Source of the DNA: RH-chloro-G1 sp003670575
Lineage (GTDB): Bacteria > Chloroflexota > Dehalococcoidia > UBA2979
DNA: 64,000 nt
Assembly: GCA_947499615.1 (NCBI GenBank)
Contig: CANMOP010000002.1
Span: forward strand, 1 to 64,000
Reading direction: 5' to 3'
Each line of letters opens with the position of its first letter. Position 1 is the stretch's first letter. Position numbers and translations under genes: made by a program. The notes below the pieces were generated by a model. That model worked only from the letters and a program-made list of their open reading frames with translations, had not been told where the DNA came from and made no database searches. Below, piece after piece: positions 24,985 to 33,661 of the stretch.

Positions 24985-25701
24985 TCAGCCGCCGAGCGCG
25001 TTCCAACGGTCGATGTGGCCGAGCAGTTCCGGCAGGCGATCGATGGTGGCAGCCGGTGTCACTTCGAAGGGTGGGACGGAGGGGTTCGGGCGGAGCACGC
25101 CACGCATCCCGAGGCGCTGCGCCCCGTACACGTCGTCGTACGGCCGGTCGCCGACGAATACCGCCCGTGCCGGGTCGGTCACGCCGAGCGCCGCCAGTGC
25201 CGCCTCGAACGTCGAGGGGTGCGGCTTCATGTACGGCAACTCGCTGGAGTACAGCCGTGCGTCCAGCAGCTCGGCGAGACCGTCACGCTCCAGAAAGTGC
25301 TCGTGGAAGGCGCGGGGCCAGTGCGTGTTGGAGAGCAGCGCGGTGCGGATGCCGCGTGCGCGCAACCCCGCCAGCATCGGTGCGGCGTCCGGGTCGTGGC
25401 GGATGTGCGGGGTCCATGAGTCGAGGTAGTGCGTCGCCGCCTCCTCGAATACCGCCTCCGCCACGTCGACGCCGATCGTCTCACGCGCCTCGGCGAGCAG
25501 CTCGGCGAGCGTGGATGAGCGCTGATCAGTCTCCGTGCGCGCCCAGTACGCCACCTCCACGGCCGTGAGTTGCGCCGTCACCTCGGCCTCCCGATCCGGC
25601 GCGATGTGCCGCGCCGCGAGCCGCCACATATCCTTCAGTTCCACCTCGGCGTAGTAGGCGAGTGTCCCGCCCCAGTCGAAGATCACCGCGTCGATGGGCA
25701 T
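24985..25701 (-). CDS. HAD-superfamily hydrolase with a DWGGT motif I
   Basis: A 238-residue HAD protein. Motif I is FDWGGTLAYY with nucleophile D9; the general-acid Asp two residues on is Gly, unlike the usual DxD of phosphatases. Motif II is LLSNTHW, motif III the Lys in LPYMKPHPS, motif IV VFVGDRPYDDVYGA. The helical cap is of type C1. Loss of the second Asp is also seen in phosphonatase-like and some dehalogenase-like HADs, so a phosphatase label is uncertain. It follows, on the same strand, the DUF1684 gene four bases away, suggesting one operon with the methylase. Confidence 0.83.
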   Translation of the reverse strand: MPIDAVIFDWGGTLAYYAEVELKDMWRLAARHIAPDREAEVTAQLTAVEVAYWARTETDQRSSTLAELLAEARETIGVDVAEAVFEEAATHYLDSWTPHIRHDPDAAPMLAGLRARGIRTALLSNTHWPRAFHEHFLERDGLAELLDARLYSSELPYMKPHPSTFEAALAALGVTDPARAVFVGDRPYDDVYGAQRLGMRGVLRPNPSVPPFEVTPAATIDRLPELLGHIDRWNALGG

Positions 25702-25705
25702 CGCG

Positions 25706-26224
25706 CTAGTGCCCGCCCTCGAACGTCATCTCCCCGGCACGGATGGCGACGGCAAGGTGGTTCTCCGGCGGCGGGATCGGGCAGGACCAGCCGTCGCCGT
25801 ACGCGCAGTACGGGTTGGTGGCGTAGTTGAAGTCCAGCAGCAGTTCACCCGGGCCGAGCTCCTGCACCTCCAGGTAGCGGCCCGCCCCGTAGGTCTCGCC
25901 GCCCGCGTTGCTGTCTTGGAACGGGAGGAACAGCCCGCCGAGCATCGGGTCGTGGAAGATCGTGAGCGCGACCGGCGCGCCGTCCACCTCGAACGTGACG
26001 CGGGCCCAGCGCTGATAGAGCGCGGTGTCGCCGGTGCTGGTCGCCATCTCTACCGCCGCCGAGGGCGGCAGCAACTCCGGCACCAACTCGAAGACGAGGG
26101 CTGGAGCCTCCGGGTAGTAGCGCAGCCCGTCGAAGTGCGCTCGCTGCGCCGCCGTCAGCGGCGACGCCGAGCCATCGCGGAAGTAGGCATCCTTCGCGGC
26201 GCGGTACTCGTCCAGGTCGCTCAT
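25706..26224 (-). CDS. DUF1684 protein
   Basis: A 172-residue protein of the DUF1684 family, whose role is unknown. Visible family features: an N-terminal helix with KDAYFRDGSASPL, FDGLRYYPEAP, then a beta-rich core ending FNYATNPYCAYGDGWSCPIPPPENHL, the conserved Asn-Pro-Cys-Ala-Tyr stretch. It overlaps the stop of the adenine methylase gene by four bases (ATGA), so the start at 26224 is secure and the two are co-translated. No signal peptide is seen. Many relatives are lipoproteins or cytoplasmic; this one looks cytoplasmic. Confidence 0.85.
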   Translation of the reverse strand: MSDLDEYRAAKDAYFRDGSASPLTAAQRAHFDGLRYYPEAPALVFELVPELLPPSAAVEMATSTGDTALYQRWARVTFEVDGAPVALTIFHDPMLGGLFLPFQDSNAGGETYGAGRYLEVQELGPGELLLDFNYATNPYCAYGDGWSCPIPPPENHLAVAIRAGEMTFEGGH

Positions 26225-27162
26225 ATCTTGATGGTAGCGGATGGGTCGTTGGTGATGACCAACTCGCTGATCGGGCCGCGGCGATCCCCTCGCGAGTTGA
26301 TGGCGCGCCGCGCCGGGATCTCCTCCACCGGATAGCCGCCGCTCTCGTACACCCCGACCACCCACTGGTGCCCGGAGTTGGAGAGCAGCACGCGCACGCC
26401 GTCGCCGGTCAGCACATCGATACAGCGCTTCAGCCGCAACTGCTCAGCCTTGCCGAACGCCGACTCGGTGTAGCCGGTGAAGCTGGAGGTCGCGGAGAGC
26501 GGATGGAACGGCGGGTCGAGATACACGAAGTCGCCGCTCCGAGCGTCGGCACACGCCTCGGCAAAGTCCGCGTTGCGCAGCTCCACATCACGAAGCGCCT
26601 CGGACGCCGCGAGCAGGCCGGGGCGGTCGAGGATGCGCGGGGCGCGATAGCGGCCATGCGGGACATTGAACTCGCCACGGCGGTTCACGCGGTAGAGACC
26701 GTTGAAGCAGGTGCGGTTCAAGAAGATCACCCGAGCGGCGACCTCCATGCGTTCGGTGGGGCGCTCGGCGCGGACGGCGTAGTACGCCGCCTCCCGTCCT
26801 GCGGCGTCCTCGGCGAGGTAGCGTGCCTCGAGGCTGGCGAGCCGCTCGGCCAGCGCCTCGGAGGCGTCGCGCACCACCTCGTAGGTAGTGACCAGGTCGG
26901 CGTTGAGGTCGTTGAGCACGGCACGACGCGGGCGGCGAGTGGGGTTGGCCATCAACGCAAAGAAGAGCGCCCCGCCGCCGATGAACGGCTCGTAGTACGT
27001 ATCGATGCGCTCCGGCACGCGCGCCAGCAGTTCCGGCAACAGCTGGCCCTTGCCTCCCGCCCACTTCAAGAACGGGTGCGGCGCGGGCGCGGCTGGGGCG
27101 GCGGGTGCGCTGTCAGGGTGAGGGGCTACGCGTGCACGTGCGGCCCGGGTGGTGACAGTCAT
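26221..27162 (-). CDS. D12-class (Dam-type) DNA adenine N6-methyltransferase
   Basis: A 313-residue methylase. Motif I FLKWAGGKGQLL at 31-42 binds SAM; YYEPFIGGGALFF is the second family block; VLNDLNADL and the catalytic DPPF at 216-219 complete the alpha-class layout. The first 28 residues are Ala/Pro-rich and not part of the fold; ATG 27162 is my start over a weaker GTG upstream. There is no matching restriction endonuclease beside it, so it is probably an orphan methylase (GATC is the usual target of relatives, unproved here). It opens an operon with DUF1684 and the HAD protein, divergent from amt. Confidence 0.88.
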   Translation of the reverse strand: MTVTTRAARARVAPHPDSAPAAPAAPAPHPFLKWAGGKGQLLPELLARVPERIDTYYEPFIGGGALFFALMANPTRRPRRAVLNDLNADLVTTYEVVRDASEALAERLASLEARYLAEDAAGREAAYYAVRAERPTERMEVAARVIFLNRTCFNGLYRVNRRGEFNVPHGRYRAPRILDRPGLLAASEALRDVELRNADFAEACADARSGDFVYLDPPFHPLSATSSFTGYTESAFGKAEQLRLKRCIDVLTGDGVRVLLSNSGHQWVVGVYESGGYPVEEIPARRAINSRGDRRGPISELVITNDPSATIKI

Positions 27163-27347
27163 CGAGGGTTGTGCCGACCTCGGGGAGAGGTGTGGCGAGT
27201 GTGGGTCCGGGCCGTCGAGCACGCAAGTTGGGCGCGGGACGAATCAGCATTATTGAAATGAGAACGTAACGTAGAGCTCCGGAAAAGCTGTCCTGGTGTG
27301 GCATGCTGTCGCTCATCACCGGGCGAGCGCACCGAGGGGGGGACATC

Positions 27348-28601
27348 TTGGATACCGGAGATACGGCGTGGATGCTGACCAGTTCAGCGCTGGTGCTCTT
27401 TATGACTCCGGGGCTGGCGCTGTTCTACGGCGGCATGGTGCGCGCGAAGAACGCGCTGGGCATGTTGCTCAAGAACTACATCGCGATGGGCGTCGTGACG
27501 ATCACATGGGTGGTCATCGGATACACCCTGGCGTTTGGGCCGGATCTTGGCGGCGGGATGTTGGGTGGCCTGGACTACCTTGGGCTGAAGGGCGTCAGCA
27601 GCTTCTTCGCCGAGGGGCAGACGAAGGGCTCCATCCACGGGCTGCCTGTCTCGGACACCGCGGTGATGGTGTTCCAAATGATGTTTGCGATCATCACCCC
27701 CGCGCTGATTTCCGGCGCGCTGGCGGAGCGGATGAAGTTCACGACATGGGTCGTGTTCATCGCCCTCTGGTCGGTGGTGGTATACGCACCCGTCGCTCAT
27801 TGGGTGTGGGCCGCTGACGGCTTCATCTTTCGCGACGTGAAGGCGGTGGATTTCGCCGGCGGCACGGTGGTGCACATCAGCGCAGGCGCTGCGGCGCTGG
27901 CGGTGATCTTCGTGCTGGGGCCGCGCCTCGGATTCCGTCGCGAGGTGATTCGACCGCACAACCTGCCGCTGACACTGCTGGGCGCCGGGATGCTGTGGTT
28001 CGGCTGGTTCGGCTTCAACGCCGGCTCCGCGCTGGGCGCAAACGGACTGGCGGTGAACGCCTTTGTCACCACTCAGATCGGTGCCGCGGTCGCGGGCACC
28101 GTGTGGGCGTTGATGGAACAGGTGCAGCACGGCAAGCCCACCACGCTTGGCTTCGCGTCCGGTGCGGTGGCGGGTCTGGTGGCGATCACGCCCGGTGCTG
28201 GCTTCGTCAGCCCAATGGGTGCGATTGCGATCGGGGCAGCCGCAGGTGTCGTCTGCTACCTGGCGCTGCAGATCAAGTTCAAGTTCAACTTCGACGATGC
28301 GCTGGACGTGGTGGCGGTCCACCTCGTCGGCGGCGTCCTTGGCTCGCTGCTGGTGGGCGTGTTCGCGCTGAACGAAATCAACGCCGCCACCGAGAACGGG
28401 CTGCTGTACGGCGGCGGGATGACGCAGCTGATCCGTCAGGCGAGCGCCGTGATTGTTGTGTTTGTGTACTCCTTCGGCGTCTCGTGGGTGCTGGCGCGCG
28501 TACTCCATGCCATCATGGGATTGCGCGTGAGCGAGGTGGACGAGCGCCGCGGCATCGACCTCTCTCTACACGAAGAGCAGTCGTACGTACTGGCGGAGTA
28601 A
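27348..28601 (+). CDS. amt: Ammonium transporter
   Basis: A 417-residue Amt/MEP/Rh channel that lets ammonium into the cell across the inner membrane. Eleven helices are expected. Family landmarks: TPGLALFYGGMVRAKNALGM in helix 1, the signature region with FAGGTVVHISAGAAALAV, GWFGFNAGSAL, and the pore His residues (VVHIS and later VAVHLVGG). The TTG at 27348 is preferred: GAGGGGGGA lies five bases upstream; the ATG at 27303 has no such site. It is followed by glnK (9 bases) and glnD (8 bases), so PII can gate the channel. Confidence 0.95.
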   Translation: MDTGDTAWMLTSSALVLFMTPGLALFYGGMVRAKNALGMLLKNYIAMGVVTITWVVIGYTLAFGPDLGGGMLGGLDYLGLKGVSSFFAEGQTKGSIHGLPVSDTAVMVFQMMFAIITPALISGALAERMKFTTWVVFIALWSVVVYAPVAHWVWAADGFIFRDVKAVDFAGGTVVHISAGAAALAVIFVLGPRLGFRREVIRPHNLPLTLLGAGMLWFGWFGFNAGSALGANGLAVNAFVTTQIGAAVAGTVWALMEQVQHGKPTTLGFASGAVAGLVAITPGAGFVSPMGAIAIGAAAGVVCYLALQIKFKFNFDDALDVVAVHLVGGVLGSLLVGVFALNEINAATENGLLYGGGMTQLIRQASAVIVVFVYSFGVSWVLARVLHAIMGLRVSEVDERRGIDLSLHEEQSYVLAE

Positions 28602-28610
28602 GGCAATTCC

Positions 28611-28949
28611 ATGAAGATGATCATCGGCTACATCAACCCGTACAAAGTGGACGAGGTGCGCGACGCGCTGAAAGCGGCCGGCGTCTCCGGCATGTCCGTC
28701 AGCAACATCCAGGGCTTCGGCCGGCAGGCCGGTCACACTGAGACCTATCGTGGTGCCGAGTACGAGGTGGACTTCGTACCGAAGGTTCGCGTCGAAGTGC
28801 TGGTGGACGACACCCTCGCGCCCACAGTGATCTCCGCGCTGGAGACCACCGCGCGTACTGGCTCGATCGGTGACGGCAAAATCGCTGTCATCGATGTGGA
28901 GGATGTCATCCGCATTCGCACCGGCGAGCGCGGGCGCGACGCCCTGTAA
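28611..28949 (+). CDS. glnK: Nitrogen regulatory protein P-II
   Basis: A 112-residue trimeric signal protein that reads 2-oxoglutarate and ATP/ADP. It plugs the Amt pore and controls nitrogen metabolism. The T-loop has the uridylylation site Y51 in YRGAEYEVDFVPKV; the B-loop TGSIGDGKIAV binds nucleotide; the end IRIRTGERGRDAL is the C-loop. Placement between amt and glnD makes it a GlnK. With glnD next in line, uridylylation at Tyr51 is very likely. Confidence 0.96.
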   Translation: MKMIIGYINPYKVDEVRDALKAAGVSGMSVSNIQGFGRQAGHTETYRGAEYEVDFVPKVRVEVLVDDTLAPTVISALETTARTGSIGDGKIAVIDVEDVIRIRTGERGRDAL

Positions 28950-28957
28950 GTTCGGCG

Positions 28958-31294
28958 ATGCCAGTCGCACCGCTGGAGGCGTTCATGGCGGCGCGCACGG
29001 AGCAATCCGTGCGCGCCGCTGTGTCCGCGGGGCAGCACGCCTCGCGCGCGCTGAGTGACACGTTGGACGCTGCCGTGCGCGAGCTGGCGGCACCCGTCGC
29101 GCGCGCGGGCGTGGCGCTGGTGGCGCTCGGCAGCTACGGGCGGCGCGAGCAGTGCCGCCACTCCGACATCGACATCATGCTGCTCGTGACTGGCGCGGCC
29201 GCCGACGTCGTGAATGCCGTGCTGTATCCGTTGTGGGACACGGGCGTGAAGGTTGGCCACTCCGTCCGCACGGTGGAACAGGCCATCGAGTCTGGGCACC
29301 AGAACGTGGAGACGCTGACCTCGCTGCTGGATGCGCGACTCGTCTGCGGCGATGCGGCGTTGTACGCACGGTTCGTCGAGGCACGGCGTCGGCTGTTTCG
29401 TCGCGAGCGTGGGCGCATGTTTGAGCAGTTGCGCGAGCGGCGGTGGGCGCTGGTGGCGGCTGAGCCGTGGCAGCTGCAGGAACCGGACATCAAGACCGGT
29501 CGCGGCGGATTGCGCGATCTGCAGTCGACGCACTGGCTCGCTGCTGCCGAGGCATTCGCTGCGGGCACTGAACCGCCGCCCTTGGCGCCCGAGCTGGCCT
29601 CGGCGCAGGACGTATTGCTGGCCACACGGCACGCCCTGCATGTGTTGAGTGCACGTGCAGACGATCAGCTGCGTCAGGACGTGCTGTCGAGTGTCGCGCA
29701 GATGCTGGGAATAGAACGCCCTGAGGCGGGTCGGCGCGTGTTCGCCGCGATGCGCCGCATTGACGCGGAGGCCGAGCGCGTCTTCGGGTGGGCCGATGAG
29801 CCCGCTCCTGCGCAGTCCGCGATCTCGCGCTGGCTGCCGTGGCGGCGTGCTACCACGCGCCCCGCCGAGGTGCCCACTGCCGGTACGACGGATCTCGAAA
29901 CGCTCATGGCCACGTTGCGTCAGGCCTCGCCGCGCAGTCTCGATTCGCTGCCTGCGGAGCCGTGGCTCGCGCGCCTGCTGCCAGAGTGGGAGGTGCTGCG
30001 CTGCCTTCCGCACATCGCGCCGTTCCATCGGCACCCGGTAGACGTGCACTCGTTTCGGGCCGTCGCCGAGGTGAGGCGCGGCCTGGAGGAGGACGCGGAG
30101 GAGACCGGCACGGTGCTGGTGGGCCAGGAGATTGCCGATCGCGACGAGTTGTTGCTGGCCGCGTTGTTGCACGACATCGGCAAGGGCCACGATGGCGACC
30201 ACAGCACGGTGGGTGCGGTGATTGTGGAGCGGTTCGCGTCCCGCGTCGGGCTGGACGCGGAACGTGCGGGGCGGCTGGTGGCGATCACGCGACAGCACCT
30301 GCTGCTCCCCACCGTCGCCACCCGTCGTGACATCGCCGACGAGCGCGTGATCCGCGAGACCGCGGAGTTGGCCGGTGACGCGCACACGCTGCGGCTGCTG
30401 TACCTCGTCTCGGTTGCCGACGCGCGTGCGAGCGGCCCGGACGTCTGGAGCGCGTGGAAAGCGCAGTTGATGCGCTCGCTCTTCCTGCGCGTGCTTGGCC
30501 ATCTGGAGGCGGAAGGTGGCGCAGCGGCTGCGACGGTGCGGCTGCGCGATGACGCCATCGCCGCGCTGGCTCCGCGTTTCGGGGCGAGCGCCGTCTACGA
30601 ACACCTCGCGAAGCTGCCCGCGACCTACCTGCTTAGCACACGCCCGGAGGTGATCGGCGATCACCTGGCGTTGATCGAGCGCGCCGCGGGAGGGACCGCC
30701 GTCGACCACGATCGCGTCGGCGATCTGGATCGGCTGACCATCGTGACGCCCGACCGTCCCGGCATCCTCTCGCTGCTCGCGGGCACGCTCGCGGTGCACA
30801 ACGTGACGGTGTTGGGTGGCGTGGCGTACACGCGCGACGACGGTGTGGCGATGGACGTCATGTACGTCGCCGATGGTCTCGGTCACGGCATCGACGATCG
30901 GCGCTGGGCGCGCGTGGTGGAGGCGGTGCCGCTGGCGCTCGCCGGTGAGTTCCCGATTGAGGAGCGGTTGGCAGAAACGCGTCGTGCCTACGCCAGCGCA
31001 ACGCCGCCGCCCGCGCCGATTCCCACCACCGTGCTGGTGGACAATGCGGGCTCCGATGGCTACTCGATCGTGGAGGTGAACGCAGCGGATCGACTGGGCT
31101 TGCTGTACGCGATCACCAACGCGCTGCGTAGCCTGGCGCTTGACATCCACGTCGCGAAGGTCGACACCGTCGGCCGCGAGGTTGTGGACGCGTTCTACGT
31201 GCGCCGCGAGAACGGCCGTCGTGTCGAGGCAGACGATGAGATCGACCGCCTCCGCCAGCGGGTGATGGAGGCAGTCTCGGCCCTCGACGGGTAG
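28958..31294 (+). CDS. glnD: PII uridylyltransferase / uridylyl-removing enzyme
   Basis: A 778-residue bifunctional sensor that adds UMP to GlnK when glutamine is low and removes it when glutamine is high. The nucleotidyltransferase site is GSYGRREQCRHSDIDI at 58-73 with the DxD pair; TGRGGLRDLQS is the GlnE/GlnD-type signature. The HD domain (LLHDIGKGHDGDHS, about 400) is the hydrolase. Two ACT domains start near 590 (TPDRPGILSLLAGTLAVHN) and 700 (AADRLGLLYAITNALRSL) and sense glutamine. ATG 28958 is eight bases after glnK. glnD sharing an operon with amt-glnK is tighter than in enterobacteria. Confidence 0.95.
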   Translation: MPVAPLEAFMAARTEQSVRAAVSAGQHASRALSDTLDAAVRELAAPVARAGVALVALGSYGRREQCRHSDIDIMLLVTGAAADVVNAVLYPLWDTGVKVGHSVRTVEQAIESGHQNVETLTSLLDARLVCGDAALYARFVEARRRLFRRERGRMFEQLRERRWALVAAEPWQLQEPDIKTGRGGLRDLQSTHWLAAAEAFAAGTEPPPLAPELASAQDVLLATRHALHVLSARADDQLRQDVLSSVAQMLGIERPEAGRRVFAAMRRIDAEAERVFGWADEPAPAQSAISRWLPWRRATTRPAEVPTAGTTDLETLMATLRQASPRSLDSLPAEPWLARLLPEWEVLRCLPHIAPFHRHPVDVHSFRAVAEVRRGLEEDAEETGTVLVGQEIADRDELLLAALLHDIGKGHDGDHSTVGAVIVERFASRVGLDAERAGRLVAITRQHLLLPTVATRRDIADERVIRETAELAGDAHTLRLLYLVSVADARASGPDVWSAWKAQLMRSLFLRVLGHLEAEGGAAAATVRLRDDAIAALAPRFGASAVYEHLAKLPATYLLSTRPEVIGDHLALIERAAGGTAVDHDRVGDLDRLTIVTPDRPGILSLLAGTLAVHNVTVLGGVAYTRDDGVAMDVMYVADGLGHGIDDRRWARVVEAVPLALAGEFPIEERLAETRRAYASATPPPAPIPTTVLVDNAGSDGYSIVEVNAADRLGLLYAITNALRSLALDIHVAKVDTVGREVVDAFYVRRENGRRVEADDEIDRLRQRVMEAVSALDG

Positions 31295-31307
31295 TTCCCC
31301 GCGCCCC

Positions 31308-31829
31308 CTACAGCGTGTTCATCCAGGCGCCGAGTCGATCCGGTGTCCCCTCGGGGTAGACCCGATGCGCCCCCGCCAACACCTCCGCCAGCGGCAGCCA
31401 CTTGGCCGTGAACGCGTGTCCACCCTCCTCGCAGGTGACCGGGTCGAGGTTAGTTGGCTCTGTGGGTTCGGCGCCGGGCGCAGAGGGGCCCGGCGCGAAC
31501 GCGCAGACGAACTCGAAGCAGATCTCGTGGCCGGTTGCGCCGCGGTACATGAACAGGTTCTCGATGATGCCGAGCGGCGCCTGCACCTGAATGGCGTGTC
31601 CGGTCTCCTCGCGCAGTTCGCGGATGGCGGCCTCGGCGGCGGTCTCGCCGAACTCCACCTCGCCGCCCAGCGCGCGGTAGAACGTTTCGCGCTTCACCTC
31701 GTCGTATCCCTCGGCGAACAGCACGTGGTCGCGCCACACCACCAGCGCGAGCGCGACCGCGCGAATGCGTGCGGGTGGCTGCGGCGGCGGTGGCGAGGCG
31801 GGGGAGGTGGGGGATGTCATGGCGGGCAT
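31308..31829 (-). CDS. Nudix hydrolase
   Basis: A 173-residue Nudix protein that hydrolyses nucleoside diphosphates linked to some group X. The Nudix box is intact at 55-77: GGEVEFGETAAEAAIRELRE then ETG, with all metal-binding Glu. The N-terminus is Pro-rich. ATG 31829 or 31820 may be the start. It is convergent with glnD (14 bases apart) and stands alone; the copy-2 repeat lies just upstream. Substrate is unknown. Confidence 0.85.
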   Translation of the reverse strand: MPAMTSPTSPASPPPPQPPARIRAVALALVVWRDHVLFAEGYDEVKRETFYRALGGEVEFGETAAEAAIRELREETGHAIQVQAPLGIIENLFMYRGATGHEICFEFVCAFAPGPSAPGAEPTEPTNLDPVTCEEGGHAFTAKWLPLAEVLAGAHRVYPEGTPDRLGAWMNTL

Positions 31830-31872
31830 CGTATTCCACGGGGCCTGCGCCCGGAAGGGCAGGCGGGGCGGG

Positions 31873-32011
31873 TGAAGACCCTCACCCCCGGCCCCTCTCC
31901 CCGCACGGGGGGGCGAGGGGAGCAAGAAGGAGCAAGAGGGGTAGAGTCGCCCGCTCGGAACCCCTCGCCCCGTCCCGGGGAGAGGGGCAGGGGTGAGGGG
32001 TTCCGAGCGGG
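31873..32011. repeat. G/C-rich interspersed repeat, copy 2
   Basis: Two inverted modules are present: CCCTCACCCCCGGCCCCTC at the left and, at the right, GGGGAGAGGGGCAGGGGTG. Inner arms include CCGCTCGGAACCCCTC and its inverse at 32000, so the whole can fold into a large imperfect hairpin. It belongs to the same family as the copies at 24814, 38321, 40311 and 52208. Confidence 0.8.
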
Positions 32012-32095
32012 CCGCACCGAGGCTGCGTGGTAGGATACGCGGCGGCCCGCGCCTCTCGCGCGGAGCCTGTTAGTGTGCGCAGCGAGGGGGGACCG

Positions 32096-33343
32096 ATGGC
32101 CGACCAGGAGATCTACGCGCTCGGTGAGGTGCCGCCGCTGGGCACGGTGCCGAAGCGAATGCACGCCAGCCTGATCCGCGCCGAGCGCTTCGGACAGCCT
32201 CGTGACGCGTTCAAGATTGAAGAAGTCGACGTGCCGACGCCCGGGCCGAAGCAGGTGCTGGTCTACGTCATGGCCGCCGGCACGAACTACAACAACGTGT
32301 GGGCCGCGCTGGGGTCGCCCGTCGATGTCATCGGCGCGCGCATGCGCCGCGGCGCGACCGAGGACTTCCACATCGGTGGTTCGGACGCCTCGGGCGTGGT
32401 GTGGGCGGTCGGCGCCGAGGTCAGCAACGTCAAAGTCGGCGACGAGGTCGTGCTCTCCTGCGGGATGTGGGACGAGAACGCCGCCGACATCAAGGCGGGC
32501 GCCGAGCCGATCACGTCCTCCTCCAACAAGATCTGGGGCTATGAGGAGAACTGGGGCTCCTTCGCCCAGTACGCGCTGGTGGACTCCTACCAGTGCTTCC
32601 CGAAGCCGAAGCACCTCTCGTGGGAGGCCGCCGCGGCCTATATGCTGGTCGGCGCGACGGCGTACCGCATGCTCGCGGGCTGGCCGCCGCACACTGTGCG
32701 GCCCGGCGACCCGGTGCTGGTATGGGGCGGCGCGGGCGGCCTGGGCGTGATGGCGATCCAGATCGTGCGCGAGCTGGGCGGCGTCCCGATCGCCGTCGTC
32801 TCCGGACCGGAGCGCGCCGAGTACTGCATGTCGCTGGGTGCGAAGGGCGTGATCAACCGCAAGGACTTCGACCACTGGGGCCGCCTTCCGGACATCGATG
32901 ATGCCGAGGCGTTCGCGAAGTGGATGACCGGCGCTCGTGCCTTTGGCGCGAAGTTCTGGGAAGTGCTCGGCGACCGCCGTAGCCCGAAGATCGTCTTCGA
33001 GCACCCCGGCGAGGCGACGATCCCCACCTCGATCTTCATGGCGGACAACGCCGGCATGGTCGTGATCTGCGCGGGTACCTCCGGCTACAACGCGGACGTG
33101 GACCTGCGCTACCTCTGGATGCGCCAGAAGCGGCTGCAGGGCTCGCACTTCGCGAGCACCGAGCAGTGCGCGGCGTTTAACCAGCTCGTGATGGACACGC
33201 GGATCGACCCGTGCCTCTCGCAGACCTTCGCGTTCGACCAGGTCGGCGAGAGCCACCAGGCGATGTACGAGAACCGCCACGCGCCCGGCAACATGGCGAT
33301 CCTCGTCAACGCCCCGCGCGAGGGCATGACGACGTTGAGCTAG
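32096..33343 (+). CDS. ccr: Crotonyl-CoA carboxylase/reductase family protein
   Basis: A 415-residue medium-chain dehydrogenase/reductase of the Ccr type, which reduces crotonyl-CoA with NADPH and, in true Ccr, adds CO2 to make ethylmalonyl-CoA. Family marks: AGTNYNNVWAALG, GSDASGVVWAVG, WGYEENWGSFAQYALV, the Rossmann motif VWGGAGGLGVMA, and LQGSHFAS, whose His corresponds to the CO2-pocket His of characterised Ccr. The segment before ENWGSF has Tyr-Glu where I recall Phe-Glu, so carboxylation needs testing. ATG 32096 follows GAGGGGGGACC. No ethylmalonyl-CoA mutase or epimerase gene is in the window. Confidence 0.83.
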   Translation: MADQEIYALGEVPPLGTVPKRMHASLIRAERFGQPRDAFKIEEVDVPTPGPKQVLVYVMAAGTNYNNVWAALGSPVDVIGARMRRGATEDFHIGGSDASGVVWAVGAEVSNVKVGDEVVLSCGMWDENAADIKAGAEPITSSSNKIWGYEENWGSFAQYALVDSYQCFPKPKHLSWEAAAAYMLVGATAYRMLAGWPPHTVRPGDPVLVWGGAGGLGVMAIQIVRELGGVPIAVVSGPERAEYCMSLGAKGVINRKDFDHWGRLPDIDDAEAFAKWMTGARAFGAKFWEVLGDRRSPKIVFEHPGEATIPTSIFMADNAGMVVICAGTSGYNADVDLRYLWMRQKRLQGSHFASTEQCAAFNQLVMDTRIDPCLSQTFAFDQVGESHQAMYENRHAPGNMAILVNAPREGMTTLS

Positions 33344-33351
33344 GAGTCGGT

Positions 33352-33552
33352 ATGGCCGCGGGCGACCGTTGCGAGTTCTGCACCACGCGCCCCCGCGAGG
33401 AGGTGGCGGTCGCCCGCTGGCATGCTCCTGACCCGGACGACCGCGAGCGGCTCACGCTCTGGTTGTGCAGCCGCCACATGGAGCGCATGTCCAAGGCGGG
33501 CACCCGCGGCTGGCCGCACGAGGGCTGGCTGCACAAGATCGGCTGGTGGTAG
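33352..33552 (+). CDS. Small Cys-containing protein of unknown function
   Basis: A 66-residue protein, 8 bases after the Ccr gene with TAGGAGT as ribosome-binding site. It opens MAAGDRCEFCTTRPREEV, a CxxC that could bind zinc, and later has a lone Cys and His (LWLCSRHMERM), which could complete a zinc site. The end is GWLHKIGWW. I know no family. Its tight spacing makes co-transcription with ccr likely. Confidence 0.65.
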   Translation: MAAGDRCEFCTTRPREEVAVARWHAPDPDDRERLTLWLCSRHMERMSKAGTRGWPHEGWLHKIGWW

Positions 33553-33661
33553 CGCGACCTCGTCGAGGTGGCGCTACCACGTGGGCTCCGGACTTCGTCC
33601 CGGCTGTGTATGCTCGCGCCACTCAGGGCGGCACGTGCTGCCCTCGAGGTGACGACTGGAG

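Noticed and set aside
28745..31150. An 801-codon open frame antisense to glnD
   Set aside because: It mirrors the codon bias of a high-G+C gene. The product is Arg/His-rich with no motif, and the sense strand carries a complete GlnD.
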